64,000 nt of DNA from Calonectria ilicicola (taxonomy: Eukaryota; Ascomycota; Sordariomycetes; Hypocreales; Nectriaceae). The stretch lies in the NCBI GenBank assembly GCA_020809705.1, contig CP085833.1, positions 3,348,001-3,412,000 of the forward strand. The letters run 5' to 3'. The position numbers and the translations under genes were made by a program. Shown piece after piece: positions 12,461 to 23,166 of the stretch (within the stretch, counting starts at the first letter, position 1; each line of letters begins with the position of its first letter). The notes under the pieces are model-generated. The model did no database searches and was not told the DNA's origin. It was given only the letters and a program-made list of their open reading frames with translations.

Positions 12461-13786
12461 ATGGTCAAGCTCCAACACCTACTCAGTATTGCCACTCTCG
12501 GCTTGCCAACAATCGAGGGAAGCCCTTTTACCCACCGCCGAGCACCCGATTTTGGTATTCCTGAGACTGGGGTTCGGGCTGCCGTTGATACCTCGCGTGC
12601 CATTGGTCACCATGATGATGCGTCTCGATTCCGCAAGGCTATGGATGTTGCGAAAAAGATACTTACTGCTCGGAAAGAATCAACCGATGTCTCGGTGGAT
12701 AGCATCCGTCGCATTCTTGACCAGATCAAGCATCTCCAAGAAGAAGTGTCGGCTTGGTTGCCGTCAGATTCCGCAAAAGAATCTTCAATTCCATCCACTG
12801 CATCTACATCAACCTCACCTACCCCACCTACTTCGCCTACTTCGCCTTGGAGCCAGCTGAGTAGTGAATCTCAAGTACTAGTCAGTGAGGAATCAATAGA
12901 ACAGCCTGAGAACCAGCCTATAAAAGCAACTCCTTCACCCTTGAGCAGTGGGCAGTTTATTGAAGCGGCCAACGAGACACACGAGCCGTCACCGGTCGTC
13001 CTGCCTAGCAACTCGACGAGCCTGAGCACCGTATTCTCAGTTGCTAGTTCTAGTCGAAACTCTTCGAACCTATTGGCATCAAATTTTAACAAAGGGCACC
13101 CGTTCGGGGCGAAGGCGAGCAACGACAGTTCGTTGATCAAGGACCATAAGAATGCAACAGGCAACACCACAGCTTCACTCGTTCAAGGACAACGGCTTCC
13201 GACACTCACTACGCAGAGTTCTCAGTCCAAGTCAACACCAACGCCTCAGATTGCGCCGCCGAGGGGTGGGCTCAATGGTACCTTCTTCATGTCGCCGTCG
13301 CGATGGAACCTAACGCTGGGATCGCTGCCCAGAGTAACTCCTGGATACTTTGAAGCGCATGGGCTCACTCTTGACAGAGGGTTCCGAACGAGAACAAGGA
13401 ATGCAACGACAATGACGACGACAACGACAACGACAACGACGACAACGGTGACTACTACAACGACGATTACTGAATTTTTCCTCGTTCCCGCGACTCCCGG
13501 AGGTTCTAGAGAGAGCTTTATCAATGGGACAAGGTCAGGCGTGACTTCTCAGCACACCGCCGAGCGCCTAGCCGGGACGCCGTCTCGAGCGGCAAACGGC
13601 GAACCAACACCGGGCACCACACCCTCGTTCAACGAGGACGCCGTGGATACGAGCGAAACCGCTCCTCAGATCCCCTCGCAGGTCCCCAACTATCACTCGA
13701 GGGCGCCCTGGCCCAACACGACGGTGGCCGGCTTCCGAACCTTATCGAAGCCCACCGCAACTGTGGGGAAGGGGACATTGGCATAG
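12461..13786 (+). CDS. Secreted Ser/Thr-rich protein of unknown function
   Basis: This is a single 441-aa frame with no intron needed. Residues 1-22 look like a cleavable signal peptide (hydrophobic core LLSIATLGLP, then EGSP). Residues about 35-100 form the only compact-looking segment, probably helical, with alternating charged residues around KAMDVAKKIL and IRRILDQIKHLQEEV. The rest is Ser/Thr/Pro-rich with many N-x-S/T sequons, including a Thr-only run (about 317-330) encoded by an ACG/ACA repeat at 13405-13475. This is typical of a heavily O-glycosylated, wall-associated or extracellular protein. There is no GPI signal or transmembrane segment at the C-terminus. I do not recognise the family. 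The ATG is preceded by CACA, a good context, and a TATA-like tract lies upstream. Confidence 0.7.
   Translation: MVKLQHLLSIATLGLPTIEGSPFTHRRAPDFGIPETGVRAAVDTSRAIGHHDDASRFRKAMDVAKKILTARKESTDVSVDSIRRILDQIKHLQEEVSAWLPSDSAKESSIPSTASTSTSPTPPTSPTSPWSQLSSESQVLVSEESIEQPENQPIKATPSPLSSGQFIEAANETHEPSPVVLPSNSTSLSTVFSVASSSRNSSNLLASNFNKGHPFGAKASNDSSLIKDHKNATGNTTASLVQGQRLPTLTTQSSQSKSTPTPQIAPPRGGLNGTFFMSPSRWNLTLGSLPRVTPGYFEAHGLTLDRGFRTRTRNATTMTTTTTTTTTTTVTTTTTITEFFLVPATPGGSRESFINGTRSGVTSQHTAERLAGTPSRAANGEPTPGTTPSFNEDAVDTSETAPQIPSQVPNYHSRAPWPNTTVAGFRTLSKPTATVGKGTLA
13405..13475 (+). repeat. In-frame ACG/ACA (Thr) microsatellite
   Basis: Runs of ACG and ACA triplets encode an uninterrupted Thr tract inside the secreted protein. 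The tract is likely to vary in length between strains. Confidence 0.7.
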
Positions 13787-14447
13787 ACGGGGGGCGAGCA
13801 TGACACGGATGAACGAGTTCGGCTTTGGCGGGTTATTTTGGACTATTTCGGCTTCGCTTGGGCACGGTATTAGAAATGAGTTACGTACGAAATAATGAGC
13901 AAAAAGGCCAGCAGTTGCCGGTTAAACAAATCATGCCGCCATTATTGGCCTAATCGTGATCACAATGTAGCAGGGATGGCGATGCGGACAGTCCGGCAGC
14001 GGGCCCTTCCCCAGATAAGACCCCGGGCGCTATCTTGATCACGCCCTGTGACATGGCCGCCGTCATATAGATTGCGAGGCCGTGGACTGGCTGCTTGCGA
14101 TGGCCATCGAGGCCGGAATGCTTCCGGCCAACCAAGAAGAGCCAATCTGTGGGCGGACGCTGTCGGCATCTCTGTGTCACATACGCCCATGAAATGCCGA
14201 TCTGTCATCCAAACACCACGGCTGCCGCTTTTTTCTAAGCGTAGTATAGACGGACGAGCTAGCCCGTGGGAACCCGCCAACAATCTTTGTCCTAGCTTTG
14301 TGCGCCATGTGAATACCAAAGACAACTGGCCATGATCTCGTACTTCCAGACCAGCTTAATATGAATAAAATAAAAATGAATACAAAAAAAATCACCAAAT
14401 TTGTCCAAATATTTCCGATATCGCTTCCCGAGTCCTGCCAGTCTCGC

Positions 14448-14662
14448 CAACTCTAAACAAAATCGACAGGGCGACAATGACAACCGCTTGCAGCAATGCA
14501 ACGATAACAGGGCGTGATTGATGCGAATCGACTCCAAAATATCGCATAGATCTCTCCTATCTATCTCTCCCCGATCATGCAAATGCCGACAACTCTAAGC
14601 ATATCGACGGGGCCGTGATGGCGCGCGCCCGCAGCAACGCGTGGAATACAGGGCGTCGTTGA
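14448..14662. repeat. Diverged direct duplication upstream of the dioxygenase gene
   Basis: A unit of about 73 bases at 14448-14521 recurs at 14590-14662 (period 142). By hand alignment with one gap, 52 of 73 positions match. Of 12 transitions, 11 have A or T in the upstream copy, the bias expected from repeat-induced point mutation. It could be a remnant of a longer repeat or a duplicated regulatory segment. Confidence 0.6.
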
Positions 14663-14753
14663 CACGCTTTCTGTTACGTTTTGTGGGAGATAGGCGCTCG
14701 TGACCAACCTCAAGCGTCCCTGCACCAGATTAAGTGTAGATGGCGCTTATACA

Positions 14754-14792
14754 GAGGCCGGAGCAATTCCGGCCTCGACTTATATTAGTCGA
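14754..14792. promoter_or_regulatory. Inverted CGG-N7-CCG site and adjoining palindrome (candidate operator)
   Basis: Perfect 9-base arms GAGGCCGGA (14754-14762) and TCCGGCCTC (14768-14776) flank the spacer GCAAT. Read as a zinc-cluster target this is CGG at 14759-14761, seven bases, then CCG at 14769-14771. Directly overlapping its end is the perfect palindrome TCGACTTATATTAGTCGA's arm pair (14775-14780 and 14787-14792) around a TATATT core. Both lie about 150-190 bases before the dioxygenase ATG. Zn(II)2Cys6 regulators bind inverted CGG half-sites; which regulator acts here cannot be read from the sequence. Confidence 0.5.
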
Positions 14793-14940
14793 ACGAAATC
14801 CCATGGAGATGAGGAAAATCAGACCTCAGAGCACTCAGATCTCAGTATTCAAAGCATCTTCTTCACTTCAATACCCAGATTCTTCTTCTTTGCTTTTTTT
14901 GAACCAAAAAAAAAAAAAACACACAAGAAACTCCAACACA

Positions 14941-16468
14941 ATGGGTTCCCTTGGAAGCACGCCTCCCTTTAGGGTCTTGGACGACACTCGCCCAGATGAT
15001 ACCTCGATGCCTGCCTTTATGGTGTCTACAACAAGGGGCTTTCTTCCTCGAATGGACCCTATCGTGACACTACCCAAGGAGTTCGACGCCTTCGAGTCTA
15101 TCCTTCAGCGCATGCCAGTCACGACCGCATCAGGAGAGGCCGGCCTGCTTGCTCAGTACAAGCTTGGTGAAGTGGTTGATAATGAACTACCAAACCTCAC
15201 AGACGCAGTCGACAAATACAAGGACAACCTCCCTCTCCAGAACGCCCTGTACCGCGACTATTCCTTCCTTGCATCGGCTTACTTGCTTGAGCCTTGCCAC
15301 CACAGATTTATCAAGGGTGAACCCTATGGTCTCGGCCGAGACCTGTTGCCAGCCCAGATCGCTCACCCCATTGCACGATGCGCTGAGATGTAAGTTATCA
15401 TATGCCGGAATACACTTTAAAATCCTTATCTGATTTTTGAATAATAGCTGTGGATTTAAGCCCTTCATGGAGTATGCTGGTTCATATGCTCTGTTCAACT
15501 ACAAGCTAGTTGACCCAGCTGTTGGCATGGAGTACTCCAACCTCAGACTGATCCGAGCCTTTGAGAACGGCCTGGACCCTACCTCTTCCGAGGCAGGATT
15601 CGTCCTCGTGCACATCGATATGGTTAAAAACACTGGCCCTCTTGTGGCAGGTACCGTGAAGGCCCTGGATGCTGCTGCAGCCATCTCCGCGAACCCTGTG
15701 GAGCGCCGTACTAGCTTCAACGAGGGCCTGTCGTCCGTCTTGGGTGCCCTGACGAAGATCAACACCGTCATGGAGACCATGTGGTCCAAGTCCAAGCCCA
15801 TGGAGTACACCAGCTTCCGCACATTCATCTTCGGCATCACATCGCAGTCCATGTTCCCCAAGGGTGTCGTCTACGAAGGCATCAACAACAACGAGCCCAT
15901 GTCGTTCCGCGGCGAGAGCGGCGCCAACGACTCCATCGTGCCTCTGATGGACAACCTGCTCCAGGTTCCCATGCCCAACACCCCGCTGACTGAAATTCTC
16001 CGCGACTTCCGTGAGTACCGTCCCAGCAACCACAAGGGTTTCCTCCTCCACGTCAAGGAGCGCTCGCTGGAGCTCGACCTGAAGACGTACGCTCTGGGCC
16101 GACACTCGGCCAACATGTCGGACGAGGAGCGAGATCTCGTGCGCGAATCTGTCGGCCTATGGCTTCAGATCCTGAACCAGGTGCGCGACTTCAGATGGCG
16201 ACACTGGTGCTTTGCCCGTGAGTACATCCTCAAGCGCACCTCGCACCCAACAGCCACGGGTGGTAGCCCCATCGTCACCTGGCTGCCAAACCAGCTGGAG
16301 GCAGTGCTGGAGGAGATGGTCCAGGTCGACAAGCAGGGCAGCGCCGCCGACTCCCGGGGACTGGGCAAGGTATGCGAGGACATCATGGAGCATGCGCTGC
16401 GGCAGCGTGAGACGCTCCGCAAGGAGGTGGACAAGTACTGTGCAGAGCGTGGCGTGGCTCGCCCCTAA
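14941..16468 (+). CDS. Indoleamine 2,3-dioxygenase (kynurenine pathway, heme enzyme)
   Basis: Exons 14941-15389 and 15448-16468 join across a 58-nt intron (GTAAGT...ATAATAG) to give 489 aa. The enzyme opens the indole ring of tryptophan with O2 to N-formylkynurenine, the first step towards NAD+ or kynurenine catabolism. The family is clear from the FMEYAGSYALFNYK block, the RGESGANDSIVPLMD segment, the YRPSNHKGFL signature and the C-terminal TGGSP loop. His402 in RWRHW is the likely proximal heme ligand by alignment with known enzymes. Length fits fungal members (about 400-500 aa). There is no targeting signal, so it is cytosolic. I chose the ATG at 14941 (context CACAATGG) over an in-frame ATG at 14740, because the intervening codons run through an A/T-rich leader. 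Wobble positions are GC-rich, which suggests good expression. Several IDO paralogues exist in fungi and I cannot tell which this is (BNA2-like or an accessory copy). Confidence 0.92.
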
Positions 16469-17060
16469 GCAGGATTGGCTCTGAGGCGGTGTCGAATATG
16501 ATGTGGTTACGATATTGTATTTAGCGAACCCTTGGAGTAGGTGTAGGTTGTTAAAATTGAATTATGTTATGCCCCCCATCTTGTTGCTGGTTCCTTGCAA
16601 TGTTGGTTGAAGCGATGTTAGTTGTGAGAGTGGAGGTTGTCCGTGCAAGCTGGCGACTGACATGGCACCCCATCGTAGAAGCAAACCAGGATAGATGAAG
16701 TAAAATGAGTAAATACGAGAAGAAATACAATTACGGATTGGTTACATTCACATGTTCACATCTTTCATTTTATGATATTCTTTATGAGCAATCTCCTTGT
16801 AACTGTGTTGGGAGGAGGGGTTTGCATCAAGTATCCTGTGGCTCGCGTGCCGTGTAAGTCAAAGGAAGCGGGATTTGTCGTGTTGGCGGTTGGCTGGCGG
16901 GACGGACCAACCAAAGATGATGATGCTTGTCCAATCGAAACGAGCTTAAGCGAATCGCATCTGTGGCTCGTTTGTGAAACAGGGCTTCATGCGCCTCTCT
17001 GGACTAGTGCCCGATCGCCATCGTGGTGGCACTCTTGAGCTATCATTCCGGCGTGCGGAT

Positions 17061-17097
17061 AGCTATGTAGCTAGCAAGCAAGCTAGCTAGCTATAGC
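17061..17097. repeat. AGCT-rich inverted repeat
   Basis: The left arm AGCTATGTAGCTAG and right arm CTAGCTAGCTATAGCT are nearly complementary around a CAAGCAAG centre, so a hairpin or cruciform could form. Confidence 0.5.
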
Positions 17098-17183
17098 TTT
17101 TCCAAACGCCAACCGCCGCAGAGGTGGTTGATTGACGAGAGTGGTGACATGGTCAAGAAGCAGAACCCTTGGACCCTGAGCAC

Positions 17184-17209
17184 GCAGCAGCAACAGCAGC
17201 AGCAGCAGC
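17184..17209 (+). repeat. CAG/CAA triplet microsatellite
   Basis: About eight CAG units with one CAA lie in non-coding sequence. The Gln and Leu runs it produces in translated frames are by-products. Confidence 0.7.
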
Positions 17210-18243
17210 GGTCTGAACGCACGCAACCCCTGCGCAGCCAACGAGAGCGCTTGGTCCAAAACATCCTGCAACGCCGTGAGTGGGCGGAGAATCGTTCCCC
17301 AAAGGGATGGAGAGGGTGGTGGGATCCCGGGCGGGGGTCAGCAAACCGATTGATGACGGGTAAGCAGGAAATTGTTCGGAAGCGGGCAGATGAGGCGATT
17401 TACAGCTCATGTTGCCCGAACCCGACGTGTCATGCTGCGACTGCAACGGATGCACCCGCTTATGTACATGTACGCACTCGGGTTGGAGGCCTAAATGTCA
17501 ATCATATTCAAGGCGCGCAGCCTGAAGAAGAAGAAAAAAAGGGACCGAGTTGCGGGCACATCCATCCCCGTGCGCCATGCCTGTAGTCTGTATTTAGTTG
17601 CTCCTCAGACCAGCGGATCCCTGAGAAATCGAGATGCACGCAATGCAATGGCCAACACCATCTGGCTGCAACCTCCACCCGCCACCGCCTCTACGGGCCA
17701 CGTCGATCGGGCACGCACCGGTCTCGACCCTGATCAAATAGGCATAATCCTTTGAAAATGTGTGCTTAGTGCTCGGCCAAATAAATCGCGACGGGGGGAC
17801 AAAGAGAGCAGCCCTACATGAGTTAGCGCGCTTTAGGGAGGTGCTTTTCTATCATCCAGCCCGATATTCGCCTCACTGCCCACCACCACGCAGAAAAGTC
17901 CCCGGTTATTGAGGATCCAGCTGCCAGCCTCGCTGGATCTGACATGCATGGTTCATGGGTTCTGGACCCCACGAAGCCTTCTTCTCGGCTAACTCGTAGC
18001 CTATTCAGGCACCCTCTCAGTCTTTCTTTTCTCGCCCGTCCCGGCCTCGTCTTTCTCTCTCACCACTTCCTTGCCAGCAGGGAAATCGCTTCTACATCTC
18101 CTTGCATGGCCCTTGTTTGGTGATTCTTTCTCTCTGGCAACCGCCCAAGGATACACGCAGCCGCAGGGCAACAATGACGATCTGATCCATCCCCGCCCAA
18201 CTCCCCCACCGGCTCCCCTCTGACAAATACCAAGCATCTCGCG

Positions 18244-19576
18244 ATGCGCCCGAATTTACTTACCTCCTTCTGCTTCTCGCTCACTCTCGGGCTCACCGCA
18301 GCCCAGTTTGAACAGCGGTATGCAGCCGTTCCAATTGCCCCAGATGGCTTAATGCCACGGTATTTTCTCGACAAGTCGAATCCTATTGCAAAGCGCGCAA
18401 CTAGCTGTGGCGATGACCAGCATAATTGTAAGTGACCTCATCGTATCAGCAGCAACCGCTTGCTCGCTCACTTTTTTGGGACACTTTTTTGGGACACTTT
18501 TTACAAATTGCTAACATTGGCTCTCTCTTCAAAAAAAAGGTCTCGACGTAGGCTTTGGTGATCAATGCTGTGACAACGACACATACTGCTACATCAACAA
18601 GTCTGGGGACTTGAAGTGTTGCCCCTTCGGCTCCAACTGCGATAACCCGTGTACCTCAAGATCCTACGTTTGCACCCGCACCACTACAGCCTCTGGCACA
18701 CCAAGCGCTCAAGTAGGTTGCTGTGCGCCGAATTGTCCGAGTTCAGATTATTACCTATGTTCCAGCACCCAAGTCGGTTGCTGCTCCTTCGGTGCCGAAT
18801 GTCAAGGCACCATTTGCGTCGCCACCAAAACAAGCGCTTCCCAGTCGGCCACTCTCACGCCGGCTCGATCGGGTTGCGCGACCTCTCAGTACACATGCGC
18901 TGATGGCTTGGGGTGCTGTGATGACACACAGGTTTGCACAGAAGTGAGTAGTACAGGGTATTGCGCCAGCAGCACCATCACTGTGTCAGTGGTCCCAGAG
19001 CCTGTGAGCAAAGAGCTGTCCGACGGTGCCAAGGCGGGCATCGGGGTCGGAGCAGTTGTTGGTGCCGCTGTCGTAATTGGAGGTCTCTCTTGGTTGTGTT
19101 TTTCAAAGAGACGTCAGCGACAACGCACTCTCAGTCGCCATTCGGGCGTCGAAGGTTCCGGTACCGGGGCTCATGAGAGTGCTACTGGCGGCGGTGTAGA
19201 CACAATGACAGAAGCATCAGGCACTGAACGCAGCCGGGTGCGACAGGGTCTTACGCAGGACTACTTTGGTCCTGACGCCGTTGCAGGTCCTTTTACCGAG
19301 ACATCAGCACCGGATGCTGGATCATCGCCGAGCCATGGCCGAGCAGTGCCGACACGACCAGATGGCCCAGGAGATATCGCTGCTCCAGTTGAGATCGATT
19401 CAAGAGCCCGAGCACCCAGCAGCGGTTATCTCTCACCGCTCACCAACTCGAGTGTTGAACCGACACCAGTGTCAGAGACTATCGACGGCCGCTTCGAACT
19501 ATATGGGTCAGATGGACGGGAGCCGCTTTCTATTGTGCCAACCCCTCAGGAAAGTCCGTATGGTAAACCGACGTGA
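18244..19576 (+). CDS. Cys-rich single-pass surface protein, unknown function
   Basis: Exons 18244-18427 and 18540-19576 give 406 aa; the 112-nt intron has a GTAAGT donor and an AAAAG acceptor. Residues 1-20 are a signal peptide. The ectodomain (about 50-215) is Cys-rich with repeated CC units (DQCCDNDTYC, VGCCAPNC, VGCCSFGAEC, LGCCDDTQVC), suggesting three or four small disulfide modules. A dibasic KR at about residues 51-52 could be a processing site. One transmembrane helix follows (about 227-249), then RRQRQR and a Ser/Pro-rich cytoplasmic tail of about 155 residues. The layout suggests a cell-surface sensor or wall-linked protein. I do not recognise a named domain, so no function is assigned. 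Confidence 0.8.
18469..18502 (+). repeat. 13-base tandem repeat inside an intron
   Basis: Two exact copies of CACTTTTTTGGGA and a partial third lie in the intron of the Cys-rich surface protein gene. They look like replication slippage. Confidence 0.7.
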
Positions 19577-19887
19577 TGGCCAAAACGATGAAGAGGAGAA
19601 GTGCAAGAGTAATCACCGCAGTTCGTCTATTTGACTAAGCAACGCCTAATATCCAGTTCATGCCAAGAACCATTCAAATTCTCAAAGAAACCCGTACATA
19701 GGAAACAATTATCAGGGTCGATTTTACCCAGAACTCCATGCGGAAAATGCAAACAAAAGGAAAGGGAACCCCTGGGTTCCATAAACGCCAAGAACTATGT
19801 TATTTGATCGGGACAACGACAAGATGCAATGAAATGCGAGACGCGGAAAGACGGAAGTAATTGAGAGAACTTTTGTGGTCAGTGACC
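19577..19887. other. Spacer between convergent genes
   Basis: This is the shared 3' flank of the Cys-rich protein gene (+) and the Cdc14-like gene (-). No gene or distinct signal is seen. Confidence 0.6.
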
Positions 19888-20820
19888 TCAGCAGACAACG
19901 CCGCCGAATGGAGCGCAATTGCGAAGATCCTTTACAAGGTCTTCGACGTTGCTTAAGTGTTGGCTTAGCATCTCCTGCTTCTCCTCCGTGGTTAGAGTTA
20001 AGTCTCCCTCCATGGAGCCGGATCGCTTGCGGCGATTCTCGGAATTAAAGGCACCGGCAAGCTTGCTTGGGCTACGTTGAAGCATGCCTGGAACCGAATC
20101 GCGCTGGTCGGCACGGGGAAGGGAAGGCATCTCGGGCATGAGATAGAAGTAGAGGAACTCGACGAGCTTGAGCTTTACTTCGCGGGCAGTTGAGCGCGAC
20201 TTGAAGAGGGATGTAACTGTGAGGAGGCCGTCGAGGTCCTCAAAGGTGCGCGTGTTGCGGGGAGTATCGATAAGCGCTGTAACAAGGGTCAAGAGAGTCG
20301 CAGACTGGATGGCTGGGCAGTTGTAAGGCTCAAGGAGGTCAAGGAGGAGCTATGACGGAATATGTTAATGACCGGGGTCGAGCTTTGAAGGATCATAATG
20401 TGTTTTACGTACGTTCATGTTCTGTTCCCGAGCGAACAGTGTCTTGCTTGGAGGGTGAAGTAATAGTGTGCCCTGGATGAGATCGAGGGCGCTGAGAATC
20501 AAGAGGTCATTCTGGCCATCGCCGCCCTTGGCCATCAGCCGATCGAGGGTTCCAATCAAGCGCATGGCAACGTTCCATTCGAAGCCCTCCTGCAACTTGA
20601 AGAACTCGCGGAAGGCTGGGTCCTGGCTAAGCTGTCCAAGGTCCTTGTCCTTTGAAGCCGGGGCTTCGCCGTCATTCCTGTCGAGGTCCCGGCTTCGGTG
20701 GTTTGGGTTTGAGAGGCAGATCTGGGCGAGAAGGCCTTCGACCTGGCGAAGGCCCTTGCGGACCTTGGGACCGTCATACGACGACAGGTTGTCGAATGCG
20801 AGAGAGAGAAGCGACTCCAT
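19888..20820 (-). CDS. cdc14: Cdc14-type septation initiation network protein (partner of a GCK-type kinase)
   Basis: Minus-strand exons 20820-20413 and 20349-19888 join in phase 0 (donor GTACGT, acceptor CATAG, 63-nt intron) to give 289 aa. It matches the fission-yeast SIN component Cdc14, not the phosphatase of the same name: an N-terminal MESLLSLAFDNLSSYDGPKVRKGLRQVEG-like start (residues 1-29), then EFFKLQEGFEWNVAMRL, DLIQGTLLLHPPSK, and a C-terminal TEEKQEMLSQHLSNVEDLV block. In S. pombe this protein binds and activates the kinase Sid1 at the spindle pole body to trigger the contractile ring; filamentous fungi use the network for septation. The middle contains a Ser/Arg-rich insertion (RRKRSGSME) that could be phosphorylated. 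An in-frame extension upstream to 21045 exists but reads like leader sequence, so I chose the ATG at 20820. Confidence 0.85.
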
Positions 20821-23166
20821 TGTGATGGGCGAATTTGTAAATAAGAGAGCGTGGGTGTTGTTGGGAGGGGCAGCGCTGGAGGTTTGTTTACAGCGCGAAA
20901 CGAAACAATGAACGGCAAGGCGATGGACTGGCGGGATGGCAGAGACCGACTCGAGCTGCAGAGAGAAAGTGGCTAATACAAGAGAATCAAAGAAGAGAAG
21001 AAATGCAAACTGGGTATCAAGCAGCAACAGAGTGGCCGAGCCCAAACATCGAACGGACTGGGGAAGAGGAGGCTACTGAGGCCAATGGTTATCTGGGACG
21101 ACGAGTTTATGTTGGTGTAAGTGCATGCGCAAGCGTGACCCTGGAGATTCACCCGGCAACCAGCTCGCTTAGCGCCAATCATCCCGGGATTGCAACGCTT
21201 GCGGGCTCGGCGCTAAGGCTGTTGCTTGTCACCCCCGGGAGCTATGGGGGGTTACGGGGGTCTACAGGGGCCTCCAGGTGACCAACAGCCCACCTAGCAG
21301 AGCATCCCCCGCCTGGAGCTGCTGTGGCCCAAAATTCAGTGGATGGCAAAACACACAAGCGAGAGAAAAAAGGAATTGAATCCGCTTTATACGAGTATAG
21401 ATATATATTTATTCTTTTGGGGGAGAGAGGGGGAGGGAAAGCAGCCACGCGGCTTTAGATTAGACTATTTCTTCTGCGAGGAAGACTATCCTTATGTGTA
21501 TGATATCGTGATTTTAAAATCCATTTAGGCTCGAGTGGTGGTGGTAACAAGGTGGATCATGAGCTGCTCCAATACACATGTGAAAAGAGTCTCCTTTGAA
21601 ATTTTGTTGAGGCCATCAGCTATGCCTACACACAAGAAGAGCTATGCCTGCTTCTACTGTAAAAGTCGAGACGGCTAACACGCCATTGGTTCTGTGATTA
21701 GCTACTAGTGAGGAGTGAAGAGTGAAACATGAATCGTGGCCCAAGACGTGGCCTGCCAGCATCAAATGCGTGGATTGGGCAGAAAGCGAGGTGAGTATAA
21801 GTAGAGTTAATGGGCCGAGGTGGTGTGGTTTTCGCCCAAAGCGAGCCGAGACGGATTCAGCTTCGCCTCAACGACATGTGCCCCTCGTGGTTGTGTATAA
21901 AGTTTCCCAGCATCCCGGTGCCGTTGTCTGCTTAGAACATGACAGACATCGTCGTCCCGTCCTTGAATCTAGTCCTACGTTGCACATGGTACATGGTAGA
22001 AAAGGTAACCAAAAAAAAAGCTGCTTTCCCTTCCTCCTCCCCTCTACCCTTAAACCTCCGTCGCCCCCGATTCTGTAAAATTTAGGGCAGCGGGCACCGC
22101 TGTTAGGCTGCATGAGAGCCATGACCCACTTCCCATCTGGCAGCAGTCCTACCCCAGGGCATGTCAACCACCCCACCAAGGTCCCGTTGACCTGTTGGGC
22201 TTGGGTTGAACGTCATCATGATCGTCAGCTGCTCAGCCCGCGTTGAGCGAGCTGTCAGCGTCGGTTCGACCATACAGCGAGTGTGCATGAGCCTGGCTAA
22301 ATGGAGGTTATTTCTGCAGGTTTCCTATCGTCTTTTTTCGACATCATATTCTCGGTCATTTCCCCTTCTATTGCTTGGTACACGAATAGTCATCTGCAAG
22401 TAGCTATCGTCATTTCGCATCAAGGTATGTACTTGGGCAGCGCCATCCATAGCTTCATTGACAAAAGCACAACCCCCCCACCCACCCACCCAAAAATCCC
22501 AAACCAGCAGCACGGCCATCTGTTACACGCTCTGCCCTGTGCATCATAGAGCTTGTGCACGACAGCTATGTGACGCGACCCTGACTGAACTGTCCTTCCT
22601 GGTCTCGTCTCGTATTCATCCCTCACTCATTCCTTGTACTTCGTTGCCTAGTTCAGTTAGCTCCAACCATTCGTCCCCCCCCCCCCCCCACAAAAGCCAT
22701 CTGCCCCATCTCAAACACCCTTACTTTTTCACATGACGATACCTGTTCAGCCTGCGCCGCCTTTCAGCTTCGGTTGTATTCATACTTGTCCTTCGCTTTC
22801 GCATCAATAGCTTGCTTGCTTGTGCTGGTCACTAAACCGCGCCTCTTTCAATAGTTTCAGCTTCTCGCGCTCGTCCTTCGAAGCACCGCATCGCAAATCG
22901 CATCTGTCAACCAACCCCCGTCTGTGTCCTCGCTAGCTTGTGAAAGCTGCCTTGCCCCCCGAAACAACCACAACAGCACACCACCGGGAGCAGGCATCCG
23001 TCAATCCAGCACCTAAATTGCTCCCGAAGACGCCGCGTCCCCCTCATACTATTCCTACTCCTTCTCCTCGACCAAACAGCTCTCCATTGTCAACCCCGCC
23101 CTCCTAGTTGATCCTCCCTCAAGCTCTCAACAAGTTGCCCCTCTCGCCTCAATCACAACCGTCTTC
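20821..23166. other. Divergent intergenic region between the cdc14-like and GGPP synthase genes
   Basis: No gene is seen in 2.3 kb. From about 22460 the plus strand is strongly pyrimidine-rich, with a poly-C run at about 22676-22690. This fits a long promoter and leader for the GGPP synthase. Confidence 0.55.

Larger units (their letters stand above)
13787..14940. other. Promoter region of the indoleamine dioxygenase gene
   Basis: No gene is seen. The region holds a diverged direct duplication (14448-14521 and 14590-14662), an inverted CGG-N7-CCG site and an adjacent palindrome, each listed separately, and a CT-rich to A-rich leader just before the start codon at 14941. Confidence 0.6.
16469..18243. 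other. Intergenic
   Basis: No gene is seen. The region contains a short cruciform-like AGCT-rich inverted repeat (17061-17097) and a CAG/CAA triplet tract (17184-17209). The last 250 bases are pyrimidine-rich on the plus strand and probably form the leader of the next gene. Confidence 0.5.

Noticed and set aside
20821..21045. N-terminal extension of the Cdc14-like protein
   Set aside because: The frame is open, but the conserved family start MESLLSLAF begins at 20820 and the upstream residues look like translated leader.
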